26,461 nt of DNA from TC-15 sp034437275 (lineage in GTDB: Bacteria; Chloroflexota; Anaerolineae; Aggregatilineales; Aggregatilineaceae), in NCBI GenBank assembly GCA_034437275.1, contig DAOTUD010000016.1:1-26461 (forward strand). Direction: 5' to 3'. The notes under the pieces were generated by a model that saw nothing but the letters and a program-made list of their open reading frames with translations, made no database searches and was not told the origin of the DNA. The position numbers and the translations under genes are program-made. This document shows, piece after piece, positions 1 through 7,684 of this stretch (its first letter is position 1; each line of letters opens with the position of its first letter).

Positions 1-2
1 AT

Positions 3-161
3 GAGAAACCTCTTTTTGGGCGGGACACGCCCTTGTCGCTTAACGTAGGACCACTGCCTGTGCTTGTTCATGCAGGTAAGCTCATGCGTGCGCCAGAAGC
101 CCCCGCCTTTAGGCGTGGGGAGTGTCACAGTGGATTTCCCGTAAGTTTTACCCCGCCCTAA
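3..161 (+). pseudogene. C-terminal tail of a TnpB-like (IS200/IS605) protein, cut by the window edge
   Basis: An open frame runs from the window edge to a TAA at 159-161. The tail contains an AGKL segment followed by APEAPAFRRGECH, and the reading frame passes straight through the terminal hairpin at 100-120. This arrangement, with coding sequence overlapping the right-end hairpin, is typical of IS200/IS605 tnpB genes, whose product is an RNA-guided DNA endonuclease. The catalytic domain would lie to the left of the window, so neither intactness nor activity can be judged. The stop may lie beyond the element's end, because about 33 bases after the hairpin motif look like flanking DNA. The assignment rests on recognising the tail and hairpin, so it is moderate only. 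It is listed as a pseudogene because only a fragment is visible. Confidence 0.45.
100..128 (+). mobile_element. IS200/IS605-type right-end hairpin (omega-RNA 3' end)
   Basis: CCCC (100-103) pairs with GGGG (117-120). CGCC (104-107) pairs with GGCG (112-115). The loop is TTTA, and T116 is bulged. The following AGTGTCAC (121-128) resembles the terminal bases of such elements. In this family the hairpin is both the transposase recognition site and the 3' end of the guide-RNA scaffold, with guide bases taken from the flank. A near-identical architecture recurs at 26300-26320. Confidence 0.55.
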
Positions 162-163
162 AT

Positions 164-263
164 CCCTCCCCGTAAACGGAGAGGGACTTGCACCTCCCCC
201 CTTTCTCCGCGTGCGGGGAAAGGGGGCGGGGGATAGGGGCAAAAAGTGCATAACAGCCTCTAG
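164..263 (+). repeat. 100-bp intergenic repeat, copy A
   Basis: It aligns without gaps to 18914-19013 with five mismatches (positions 173, 192, 226, 240 and 245), about 95% identity. It contains a long stem: CCCCCTTTCTCCGC pairs with GCGGGGAAAGGGGG across a GT loop, with one G-T pair. A second, shorter inverted repeat lies just before it (CCTC...GAGG around AAACG). It sits between the tnpB remnant and dam. It has no coding potential and looks like a REP/MITE-type dispersed element. The rest of 264-348 shows only the dam leader. Confidence 0.85.
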
Positions 264-348
264 CAGCATCAGCGCGCCGATCAACGAGGGGGAAGGGCAC
301 TAGCTCGATCCCCCTGCCAACTCGTAACCTTCCCAAACAGGATGCCGC

Positions 349-1209
349 ATGTCAGACGCGCAGCCGTTCCTTAAGTGGGCGGGCGGCAAAAAGCAGTTAC
401 TCGCCCAATACGACGCTTTCTTCCCCACACAACCCACGCCGGGCGGCTATTACGAGCCGTTTGTGGGCAGTGGGGCGGTGTTCTTTCACCTGCGGGCGCA
501 AGACCTGTTCGCGCACTATCACCTGTCCGACGTCAACGCGGAGCTGATCAACTGTTACTGCGTGGTGCGCGATGCGGTCGACGACCTGCTGGCGCTGCTG
601 GAAGCGCACCAGTCCCGGCACAGCAAAACGCACTACTACGCCGTCCGCGCCCAGGACCGCGATCCTGGCTGGCAGCAGCACGCCACCCCGCTTGAGCGCG
701 CCGCGCGGATGATCTATCTAAACAAAACTTGTTACAATGGGTTATGGCGCGTGAACAGCAAAGGACAGTTCAACGTGCCGATGGGGCGCTACAAGAACCC
801 GGACATCGCCAACCATGACCGGCTGCGCGCCGCAGCCGCGGCCCTGCAAGGCGTGGAGATCGCGGTCCGCCCGTTTGACGCGGTGCGCACCCTGGCCGGG
901 CCGGGGGATTTCGTCTATTTCGACCCGCCCTATGTGCCGATCAGCAACACCGCCAACTTCACCAGCTACGCGGCGGGGGCCTTCGGCCTGGACGACCAGC
1001 GCCGGCTGGCCGAGACGTTCCGCCACCTGGCGCACAGCGGCTGCCGGGTGATGCTCAGCAACTCGGATACGCCATTCGTGCGCGAGCAGTACGCCGGGTT
1101 TTGCGTCGAAACGGTCCGCGCCCGGCGCGCGATCAATTCGCAAAAAGGCAAGCGGGGGCCGATCACCGAAGTTGTAGTGTTAAACGGGGGGCAACGTGAA
1201 GTTAATTGA
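349..1209 (+). CDS. dam: DNA adenine-N6 methyltransferase, Dam/DpnII class (D12)
   Basis: This enzyme transfers a methyl group from S-adenosylmethionine to adenine N6 in DNA. At 286 residues it has the usual family length. Motif X is FLKWAGGKKQLL (7-18). Motif I is EPFVGSG (36-42). The family signature YLNKTCYNGLWR covers 123-134. The catalytic motif IV is DPPY (192-195). The C-terminal INSxKGKRGPITEVV-like segment is typical of the DpnII/MboI/Dam group, which methylates GATC; the target is therefore inferred. The ATG follows AGGA with a 6-base gap. No restriction endonuclease gene is adjacent, so it looks like a solitary methylase, possibly regulatory or carried in with the neighbouring mobile element. 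It overlaps the next gene by 14 bases. Confidence 0.93.
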   Translation: MSDAQPFLKWAGGKKQLLAQYDAFFPTQPTPGGYYEPFVGSGAVFFHLRAQDLFAHYHLSDVNAELINCYCVVRDAVDDLLALLEAHQSRHSKTHYYAVRAQDRDPGWQQHATPLERAARMIYLNKTCYNGLWRVNSKGQFNVPMGRYKNPDIANHDRLRAAAAALQGVEIAVRPFDAVRTLAGPGDFVYFDPPYVPISNTANFTSYAAGAFGLDDQRRLAETFRHLAHSGCRVMLSNSDTPFVREQYAGFCVETVRARRAINSQKGKRGPITEVVVLNGGQREVN

Positions 1210-1696
1210 CTATAGCGACGACCAGTTGGTGTATTTCGACAAAAGTAACAAACCGCTGGTGGGCATCCTGCTGTCGAGCGGCATCGGGTCGCTGGCCGCC
1301 TGGACCGGGGCCAGCCATGTGCTGGATGGCCGCCTGGCGACCGGCGCGGGCATCCTGGCGTTGATCGGCGGGCCGCTGTTTTACATCGCGTATTCGCTGG
1401 GCCGGCTGGACCGCGCGCTGACGGTCACCTTCGACCGCCCAACCCAGACCGTGACGCTCGCCCACCAGCAGTGGCTGCGCCGCAACCGCCGCACCACGTA
1501 CCACTTCGACGATATCGCGGCGGTGCATGTGCACGAGCAGCAATTTGAAGATACCACGCACTACGGCGTACACCTGGAGTTAACGTCCGGGGCGGAGGTC
1601 CCGGTCGTGCGCGAGTACCGCCCCGACGCCAGGACCACCTGCCAGAACATGGTCGCCCAGATTCGGACCTTCATCGCCCAGGCACGCCCCACCTAG
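1196..1696 (+). CDS. Small membrane protein of unknown function
   Basis: A 166-residue protein with a GTG start inside the 3' end of dam (14-base overlap), which suggests translational coupling. Two hydrophobic helices (about residues 21-41 and 49-68, with a Gly-rich GAGILALIGGP segment) are followed by a basic linker. A soluble beta-rich C-terminal domain (about 75-160) alternates TVTFDRPTQTVTL-like strands in the manner of bacterial PH-like membrane proteins. No catalytic motif is visible. It ends 4 bases from the stop of the convergent hydrolase gene. Coupling to dam suggests co-expression, not a shared mechanism. Confidence 0.75.
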   Translation: MKLIDYSDDQLVYFDKSNKPLVGILLSSGIGSLAAWTGASHVLDGRLATGAGILALIGGPLFYIAYSLGRLDRALTVTFDRPTQTVTLAHQQWLRRNRRTTYHFDDIAAVHVHEQQFEDTTHYGVHLELTSGAEVPVVREYRPDARTTCQNMVAQIRTFIAQARPT

Positions 1697-1700
1697 CGCC

Positions 1701-2510
1701 CTACCCCATCGCCGCCAGGAACCCCCGCACCACGTCCACGTACGGCGCGAACTGCTCGCGGCGGATGTTGTGCCCGGCACAGCAGATGTAGACGTGCTGG
1801 CCGCGTGGGGCCAGGGCCATCGCCTCCCGCACGACCGCCTCCGTGACAATGGCGTCCCCGTCGGGCGCGGTGTCGGCGGTGAGCAGCAGCAGCGGGCATT
1901 GGATGCGCGGCACGATCGCGCGCCAGCCGCCCATCGCGCCGATGAATTCCCCGGCTGCCGGGTGCGTGCGGCGCTTGGCCTCAGCCCAGGGCGCGTATTC
2001 GCGGTCGTCCCAGGTGGGCGTATTGGTCTTCCCCTGCGCGATCAACGCCGCGCAGGACGTAGCCCGCTGCTGGGTGATGGTCTGGTGCCAGTTGACGATC
2101 TCGGCCTGGCGCTGCTCGGCGGTGAAGTCCTCGGCCAACCAGGGCGGGTCCTCCAGGATCACGGCGCGCACACGGTCCGGGTACTGCGCCGCCACGCGCG
2201 CCGCGATCTCCGCGCCCATCGAGTGGCCGAGCACCACCGGGCGCTCCAGCCCCAACGCCGCGATCAGCCCGGCGACGTCAGCGGCATGTGTGTCCGGCTG
2301 GTAGCCCGTTTCCGGCGCGTCAGAATGACCATGCCCGCGCGCATCGACCAGGATCAGGTCGTAGTCCCCTTGCAGCGCCTCTACCAGACGCGGCCAGCAG
2401 CGCCCGTCGTCCGTGATGCCGTGCAGCAGCACGACCGGCAGCGCGCCTTCGCGCCCGGCCCGATAATAGTGCAGGTTGATATTGTTAGCTTCGACGGTAG
2501 CACTTTTCAT
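1701..2510 (-). CDS. Alpha/beta hydrolase
   Basis: A 269-residue cytoplasmic alpha/beta-hydrolase with the fold's landmarks in order: the oxyanion region LLHGITDDGR (28-37), VDARGHGHSD (55-64), and the nucleophile elbow GHSMG with Ser97. A late CAGHN carries the probable catalytic His, and an acidic residue falls in the LLLLTADTAPDGD segment. The set matches esterases, C-C hydrolases and haloperoxidase-like enzymes; the substrate cannot be told. The ATG at 2508-2510 forms an ATGA overlap with the upstream stop, which favours it over a start 27 bases further upstream. It is the last gene of the long mre/min run and converges on the dam pair with a 4-base gap. Confidence 0.9.
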   Translation of the reverse strand: MKSATVEANNINLHYYRAGREGALPVVLLHGITDDGRCWPRLVEALQGDYDLILVDARGHGHSDAPETGYQPDTHAADVAGLIAALGLERPVVLGHSMGAEIAARVAAQYPDRVRAVILEDPPWLAEDFTAEQRQAEIVNWHQTITQQRATSCAALIAQGKTNTPTWDDREYAPWAEAKRRTHPAAGEFIGAMGGWRAIVPRIQCPLLLLTADTAPDGDAIVTEAVVREAMALAPRGQHVYICCAGHNIRREQFAPYVDVVRGFLAAMG

Positions 2511-2866
2511 TTTTCCTTCTTCTTCCGATTCTTCCAACCTTTGCGTTTTTCGCGGTTATTGCCGCCTCTGCTTTCGTAGAAATCGTTTTTGACCATGTGG
2601 ACCATGCGGCGCTCGACCAGCGTATAGCGGCCCGGCTGGGCGTTCACCAGCAGGCCGCACGTTTCCAGCGCGTCGATGTCGCCCAGTGCGGTCAGGTCTT
2701 GCAACTCGCGGTGCAGGCTGTCGTCCTGCACATTCTGCCAGCGCGGCAGCCCGTGATCGTGGGCCATGCGAATCCACCACTGGCGGGCTTTCTCACGGTA
2801 CTTCAACCCGTCTACAATTTTGCGTACCAGATTTTTCTGCCGGTTGGACAATTTGCATTGTCCCAC
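2507..2866 (-). CDS. 119-aa basic protein of unknown function
   Basis: I do not recognise this protein. It starts at GTG with a good AGGAG 6 bases upstream, 24 bases after the zinc-ribbon gene, and its stop overlaps the hydrolase ATG (ATGA). The N-terminal half is helical and charged (KNLVRKIVDGLKYREKARQW). The middle has LQDLTALGDIDALETCGLL followed by a YTLVERRMV segment, which could be a small winged-helix-like fold. The last 25 residues are almost entirely Arg, Lys, Glu, Asn and Gly, suggesting nucleic-acid or ribosome contact. Good translation signals and coupling on both sides support a real gene. Confidence 0.7.
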   Translation of the reverse strand: MGQCKLSNRQKNLVRKIVDGLKYREKARQWWIRMAHDHGLPRWQNVQDDSLHRELQDLTALGDIDALETCGLLVNAQPGRYTLVERRMVHMVKNDFYESRGGNNREKRKGWKNRKKKEK

Positions 2867-2890
2867 GCCAATCTCCTTTCACTTCGCGAA

Positions 2891-4477
2891 TTACGTTGTG
2901 CCGGACTTCTCCAGCTTGCCGAGCGCGACCGCGCCCAACTGCCCGTTGACCACGACCTGCCGCGTGTCGCCGTCGGCCTCGATCAGCCGCGCCACCCACA
3001 CCGGGAACAGCCCGAAGCGGTAGCTCATGTAGCGCGTGGAGGCGTTCATCTTCAGGCGACCGGGGCTGCTGTCGGAATCGCCAAACGTGCTGTAGCCGCG
3101 CGACGGTCGCCGCACTTGCAGCGAGGGCCGCGCGCGGCGCATCGCCATGCGGCCCAGCTTGGGCCGCACATCCAGCGAGGCGCGGTCGACGTCGATGCTG
3201 TACAGTTCTGCCGGTTGGACGGCCAGCAGGCGCGGGTCGTAGTCCACGCCGCGCAGCAAATCATACGGCTCGACCTTCTCCAGCAGCCTGGCGGGCAGCG
3301 AATCGGCGGCGAAAAAGGGCACATCGCCCAGCAGAATCGGGTACTGGCCGTGATCCGGGGCGTTGGTCCACGACCAGTTGACGCTCATCTCCGCGTCGAA
3401 AATCCAATATGGCAAATACACCGCGTGCAGGTCGATGCGTTCGATCGGGTCGGCGAAAAAGCGCGTCAGCGCGCGAAAGCCGCTGCGCAGTTTCTCCCGG
3501 ATTGCGGCGCGGGCCTGCGCCTCGTCGAGCGCAAAGGGCAGGATAAAATCCGGCTGCTCGAAGCGTATGTTCACGCCCTCTTGCAAAATCTGGCGCGAAT
3601 CGCAGAAGCGGCAGGTGTTGGTCAGCGTGCGCCGCGAGAGGGTGGTCGTCGCGCCGCAGTTGTCGCAGCGCAGCCACTGCCCGCCGATGTTCCAGGCGCG
3701 GGCCTGCTGCTTGCGGCTGAGCAGCCCGGCCTGGAGCGCGGTCTGCTGGCCGCTGCGCGTCAGGTCGTCAGCATCGACGATGCGGAAGCCGCAGAACTTG
3801 CACACGACTTCCTTCTCGCCCACGTCGTAATCCAGGTTGCCGCCGCAGCGCGGGCACGCGATCTGCTCGGCGGCGACCTGCCCGTCTTCCAGGCGTTTCG
3901 ACGCGCGGCGCGGGGATGGCCTCGCCCACTGTTTGAGTTCCAGCAGCGCAGTCACCGCCAGCGCATTGTTCGGGTTGCAGCCGACGGCCTGCTCCAGGTA
4001 GTCGCGCTGTGCGGCGGCGTCCTCGGCCAGCGCCGCCAGCAGCAGCCACACGTCATCCGACAGATCACTGATCGCCGCCGCTGCGTGCAATGCCTCGCGC
4101 GCGGCAGCGTCATCGCCGCGCCCCAGCGCCATGTGCGCCTCGCGAAAGCGCCCCTCGAAGCGCAGCCGTTCGAACTCGCTGAGGCCGGGCGTATGGCGTG
4201 GAATCGTCGCGTTGGGCGGGTCGATCGGGACCGGCGGCTGGCCGTGCAGCGGGTTGGCCAGCGGCGGTTTGACGCGCCGGCTGCCCGGCTGCTGCCCCTC
4301 GCCCACACTCCCCGCAGCGGCGACGGCCCCGGTCGCGCTGGCGACGGCGGCCCGTTTGGCCGACACCGGGCGCGCCTTGAGATCGTCATGGAAGGGGCTG
4401 AAGTTGCACACCGGACAGCGCATGTCCTCCAGCCCAATATATTCCATCACCGCCGAACCACAACGGGGACATTCCAT
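2891..4477 (-). CDS. Zinc-ribbon/TPR-like protein
   Basis: A 528-residue protein with three CxxC...CxxC zinc ribbons: C3/C6/C21/C24, C208/C211/C226/C229 and C271/C274/C289/C292. Between the first two lies a Pro/Ala-rich linker (about 35-95) and a helical TPR-like stretch (about 101-182, with FREAHMALGRGDDAAAREAL). The C-terminal half (300-528) contains YLPYWIFDAEMSVNW, a motif seen in uncharacterised bacterial zinc-ribbon proteins, and beta-rich sequence. There is no signal peptide, so it is probably cytoplasmic. Its RBS AAGGAG overlaps the rodA stop (TAAGGAG), 12 bases separating the genes, so it is very likely co-translated with the shape genes. Its role there is unknown; ribbons plus a TPR-like region suggest a scaffold. 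Confidence 0.82.
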   Translation of the reverse strand: MECPRCGSAVMEYIGLEDMRCPVCNFSPFHDDLKARPVSAKRAAVASATGAVAAAGSVGEGQQPGSRRVKPPLANPLHGQPPVPIDPPNATIPRHTPGLSEFERLRFEGRFREAHMALGRGDDAAAREALHAAAAISDLSDDVWLLLAALAEDAAAQRDYLEQAVGCNPNNALAVTALLELKQWARPSPRRASKRLEDGQVAAEQIACPRCGGNLDYDVGEKEVVCKFCGFRIVDADDLTRSGQQTALQAGLLSRKQQARAWNIGGQWLRCDNCGATTTLSRRTLTNTCRFCDSRQILQEGVNIRFEQPDFILPFALDEAQARAAIREKLRSGFRALTRFFADPIERIDLHAVYLPYWIFDAEMSVNWSWTNAPDHGQYPILLGDVPFFAADSLPARLLEKVEPYDLLRGVDYDPRLLAVQPAELYSIDVDRASLDVRPKLGRMAMRRARPSLQVRRPSRGYSTFGDSDSSPGRLKMNASTRYMSYRFGLFPVWVARLIEADGDTRQVVVNGQLGAVALGKLEKSGTT

Positions 4478-4489
4478 CGCTCGTGCTCC

Positions 4490-5674
4490 TTACACAAATT
4501 CGCGTACGCGGTGGCGCATGATCACGCTTTCGACCAGCCCGATCCCGATCAGCATCGTCAGCAGCGACGACCCGCCCGAACTCACGAACGGCAGCGTCAG
4601 GCCGGTTACGGGCAGGATGCTCAGGTTCATGCCAATCGACACCATCGTCTGGAAGAAGATCATGCCGGCCACGCCGTAGCAGATCAGCGCGCCCAGCGGA
4701 TCGGCAGCCAGCGCCGCCCCGCGCAGCACACGCCAGATCACCACGCCGATCAACAGGATCACGGTCATGCCGCCCAGAAAGCCGGTTTCCTCCGCGATCA
4801 CGCTGAAGATGAAGTCCGTATGGCGCACGCGCAGGAAGCGCCCCTGCGTCTGCGAGCCGTTGGTGTAGCCCTTACCCGTCAGGCCGCCGGAGCCAATCGT
4901 GATCAACGCCTGGTCGATGTTGTAGCGCGCGTCTTTACTGTCCGGGATGCCGTTGCCGTCCTCGTCCTCGAACTCGCAGTTGGCGCGCACGTCCGGGTCG
5001 GGATCGTCATAGCAGCTAGGGCCGGTATCCACAAAGGACGTGATGCGCTGGCGCTGGTAATCCTCCATCGCCACCCACAACAGCGGCAGCATGGCGATCC
5101 CGGCTGCGACGAACAGCGCGATATGCTGCAAGCGCAGCCCCGCCGCCCACACCATCACGAACCACACGAACAGGATCACGGTCGCGGTGCCCAGGTCCGG
5201 CTGGACGAACACCATGCCCGCCGGGATCGCGATGTAGCCCATCGAGAGCAGCACCGTCCGCAGCCGCCCAATATCGTCGTAGCGGTCGGCCAGGAATTGG
5301 CCGAGCGTGACGATCAACAGCACCTTGCCCAGCTCGGAGGGCTGGACCTGCAAGCCGACGTTGAGCCAGCTTTGCGCACCCGCCGCCCCGGCCACGCCCA
5401 GCGCCGCCACCAGCCCCAGGATGAACAGCACAAAGCCGTAGATAAACCCGTGCAGGCTGCCCAACAACCGGTAGTCCATCGCAGCGACAATGAACACAAT
5501 CGCCATCCCGATGATCGTGAAGCGGATCTGCGACGGGACACGGTTGATCAGGTCGGTGTCGATGGCGTCCAGCGTCGCGCTGCGGATAAACAAAACGCCA
5601 ATGCTGATCAATAACAGCGTGGTGCCTAACAGTACAAAGTCAAAATCCTGCCAGATACTCGGTTTCGTCTGCAT
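4490..5674 (-). CDS. rodA: RodA/FtsW-family peptidoglycan glycosyltransferase
   Basis: A SEDS-family polytopic membrane enzyme that polymerises lipid II for the lateral wall with PBP2. It has 394 residues and about ten membrane helices. The signature QPSELGKVLLI is at 111-121, VQPDLGTATV at 158-167, IGSGGLTGKGY at 260-270, and PFVSSGGSSLL-like sequence near the end. RodA rather than FtsW is inferred from its place between minE and the shape operon. Unusually, the large extracellular loop has an extra segment of roughly 25-30 residues (about 218-248) with two cysteines (C221, C233) and a calcium-loop-like DEDGNGIPD (237-245). The SD is weak. Confidence 0.93.
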   Translation of the reverse strand: MQTKPSIWQDFDFVLLGTTLLLISIGVLFIRSATLDAIDTDLINRVPSQIRFTIIGMAIVFIVAAMDYRLLGSLHGFIYGFVLFILGLVAALGVAGAAGAQSWLNVGLQVQPSELGKVLLIVTLGQFLADRYDDIGRLRTVLLSMGYIAIPAGMVFVQPDLGTATVILFVWFVMVWAAGLRLQHIALFVAAGIAMLPLLWVAMEDYQRQRITSFVDTGPSCYDDPDPDVRANCEFEDEDGNGIPDSKDARYNIDQALITIGSGGLTGKGYTNGSQTQGRFLRVRHTDFIFSVIAEETGFLGGMTVILLIGVVIWRVLRGAALAADPLGALICYGVAGMIFFQTMVSIGMNLSILPVTGLTLPFVSSGGSSLLTMLIGIGLVESVIMRHRVREFV

Positions 5675-5737
5675 CTACCCATTACAATCCATGAACTTAC
5701 AACACACAGCGACCGCCGCACCCCCGGCCCGCGAGCG

Positions 5738-6055
5738 TCACGCCTCGTCCGGCGGCGAATCGTCGGGCGCATCCGGGGCGGCGAGGGCCGCATCATACTT
5801 GTGATCGCGCTCCAGCGGCACATCGGCCACCAGATAGGTTTTGCGGTGGCGATGCTCCAGCTTGATCTGCACCGCATCCGCCTCAATCTCGATATAGTTG
5901 CGGATAACCTGGATGATATCGGACTGCATCTGCTCCAGCCGGTCCGGCGATAGATCGCTGCGATCCGTCACCAGCACCAACTTGAGTCGCTCCCTGGCCG
6001 TTTGGGCACTGTGCGGATCTCTGCGTCCCATCAAGCGATCCCAAAAGGAAGACAT
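5738..6055 (-). CDS. minE: Cell-division topological specificity factor MinE
   Basis: MinE stimulates the MinD ATPase and drives MinD off the membrane, confining division inhibition to the poles. The N-terminal MSSFWDRLMGRR is the amphipathic membrane-targeting helix. ARERLKLVLVTDR (about 19-31) is the contact strand/helix for MinD, and LSPDRLEQMQSDIIQVIRNYI is the dimerising topological domain. The length is 105 residues with the ATG at 6055, chosen because family members begin just before FxxRL. A GTG at 6076 (overlapping the minD stop as TAGTG) would add seven atypical residues. The C-terminal tail after LERDH is acidic and not conserved. Confidence 0.92.
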   Translation of the reverse strand: MSSFWDRLMGRRDPHSAQTARERLKLVLVTDRSDLSPDRLEQMQSDIIQVIRNYIEIEADAVQIKLEHRHRKTYLVADVPLERDHKYDAALAAPDAPDDSPPDEA

Positions 6056-6075
6056 CTGCTGCCCCCAATCCTTCA

Positions 6076-6882
6076 CTAATTCGATGACCCAAATAACCGG
6101 GCGATGCGCCGCAGCACGCCGCCTTTGTGCTCGAGTTCCATCAACGGCACGTCCTCGCCGTTCAAACGGCGGGCGATGTTGTGGAACGCCGAACCGGCGG
6201 GCGTCTTATGGTCGTCCAACGTCAGCGGAGCGCCCCGGTTGGATGATATCAAAATCTGCTCGTCTTCTGGCACCACGCCCAACAGCCGGATCGACAATAC
6301 CTCGATCACGTCGTTGACCGACAGCATGTCGCCCTTGCGCACCATGTCCGGCTTGACCCGGTTGATCAACAGGCTGACGGGAATGTGCCGTTCCTCGGCT
6401 TCAACCAGGCCGATGATGCGGTCGGCGTCGCGCACGGCGGATACCTCGGGATTGGTGATCACGATCACTTCGTCCGCCGGGGCCAGTGCATTCCGGAAGC
6501 CCCACTCGATGCCCGCCGGGCTGTCGATCACGACGAAATCGTAATCGTCGCGGAGCTGCTTGGTCAGCGCGACCATATCCTGCGGGCTGACGGCGGTCTT
6601 GTCGCGGGTTTGGGCTGCCGGCAGCAGGTACAGGTCCGGGGCACGCTTATCCTTGACCATGGCCTGGCGCAGCTTGCAGCGCCCCTCAACCACGTCGACC
6701 AGATCGTAGACGATCCGGTTTTCCAGCCCCATCACCACGTCCAGATTGCGCAGCCCGATATCGGCGTCCACGCAAACCACACGTTTGTTCAAATGCGCCA
6801 GCGATACAGCCAGGTTGGCCGTCGCGGTTGTTTTACCTACGCCCCCCTTGCCGGAGGTTACGGTTATGACTCGTGCCCCCAT
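6076..6882 (-). CDS. minD: Septum site-determining ATPase MinD
   Basis: A ParA/MinD-type deviant Walker A ATPase that recruits MinC to the membrane. GKGGVGKT (11-18) is the deviant Walker A with the signature Lys. VCVDADIGLRNLDVVMGLENR is the switch I region, and VVIDSPAG is Walker B. The C-terminal GGVLRRIARLF is the amphipathic membrane-targeting helix, complete here. At 268 residues it has the normal length. The start ATG follows AGGAAAGGGA. It lies 33 bases after minC and abuts minE, the canonical minC-minD-minE order. Confidence 0.97.
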   Translation of the reverse strand: MGARVITVTSGKGGVGKTTATANLAVSLAHLNKRVVCVDADIGLRNLDVVMGLENRIVYDLVDVVEGRCKLRQAMVKDKRAPDLYLLPAAQTRDKTAVSPQDMVALTKQLRDDYDFVVIDSPAGIEWGFRNALAPADEVIVITNPEVSAVRDADRIIGLVEAEERHIPVSLLINRVKPDMVRKGDMLSVNDVIEVLSIRLLGVVPEDEQILISSNRGAPLTLDDHKTPAGSAFHNIARRLNGEDVPLMELEHKGGVLRRIARLFGSSN

Positions 6883-6915
6883 CCGGTTCCCTTTCCTGAA
6901 TGCAGAGCGCGGCGG

Positions 6916-7617
6916 CTAGGGCTGCCACGCTTCGGCCTCAATGCGGCCATTACGAACTAACGCTTTTTCGGGCTTGGGCTTGCGCCGCTTGTCTTCGGGC
7001 GAAATGGTGATGTAACTGGCAATGCGGAGCTGCGTGGGCGCCAGATACAGCGCGCACACCACCGCCGCCTCATCACCGCCGGCGCCGGCGTGGACCGTGC
7101 CCCGCAGCCGCCCCCACACAATCACGTCCCCGTCGGCCACGATCACCGCCCCGGCGTTGACATCCCCCACCACCACCACGTGCCCGGCGCTGTGCACGGT
7201 GCGCCCGTTGCGCAGCGTGCGCTTGATGAGCACGCCGGAGGTGCCGTGTTCTTCCGGGTCGATGGGCGGCGGGCGACGCGGCGCAGGCGACTCGACGGCG
7301 GCCTCTTCCAGCGCCAGCGCGGACAGGTCCGTCTGCAACCCCAGCTTGCGCGCCGAGGTGAGCGTCTGGTCGCTGTCGCTGAGCACGGCCAGCAGCACCG
7401 TGTCGCGCTTGGCCAGTGCCGTCTGCACGTTGGCCAGTTCGTGGTGGCGGACGTCGCGCTCGCCCAGCGCCAGCGTGATCTGCGCCCCGCGAAAGAAACT
7501 GCTCTGCGAGTCGATCAGGGCCAGCAGCCGCGATGATACCTGCGACCACTTGCCGTCCGGCTTCACCGTGACCAGCAGCCCTTGTTTGATGCCCTTCAGC
7601 GTAATCGAATCATCCAT
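6916..7617 (-). CDS. minC: Septum site-determining protein MinC
   Basis: An inhibitor of FtsZ ring assembly that acts with MinD. It has 233 residues. The N-terminal FtsZ-binding domain (1 to about 100, starting ITLKGIKQGLLVTV) is followed by a short variable linker. The C-terminal beta-helix (about 125-215) has the hallmark RNGRTVHSAGHVVVVGDVNAG and the GDVIVWGRLRGTVHAG turns that contact MinD. A basic tail follows (EDKRRKPKPEKALVRNGRIE). It is first of the minCDE trio and starts 67 bases after the PBP2 stop. A TATAGT box lies in the gap but has no good -35, so expression is probably by read-through. Confidence 0.94.
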   Translation of the reverse strand: MDDSITLKGIKQGLLVTVKPDGKWSQVSSRLLALIDSQSSFFRGAQITLALGERDVRHHELANVQTALAKRDTVLLAVLSDSDQTLTSARKLGLQTDLSALALEEAAVESPAPRRPPPIDPEEHGTSGVLIKRTLRNGRTVHSAGHVVVVGDVNAGAVIVADGDVIVWGRLRGTVHAGAGGDEAAVVCALYLAPTQLRIASYITISPEDKRRKPKPEKALVRNGRIEAEAWQP

Positions 7618-7684
7618 AGGCGAAATCTTTGGCGCTCTTTCTACCTGCGCTCTGCTTTAACTATACTGATTTTCGGCAGACGTG

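Noticed and set aside
2597..5614. A 1005-codon open frame on the plus strand opposite rodA and the zinc-ribbon gene
   Set aside because: Its product is rich in His, Arg, Gln and Ala with no domain. It is the antisense shadow of high-GC genes whose minus-strand products are unmistakable.
7618..7684. An internal promoter before minC (a TATAGT box in the gap)
   Set aside because: No acceptable -35 hexamer lies at the right distance, so read-through from upstream is simpler.
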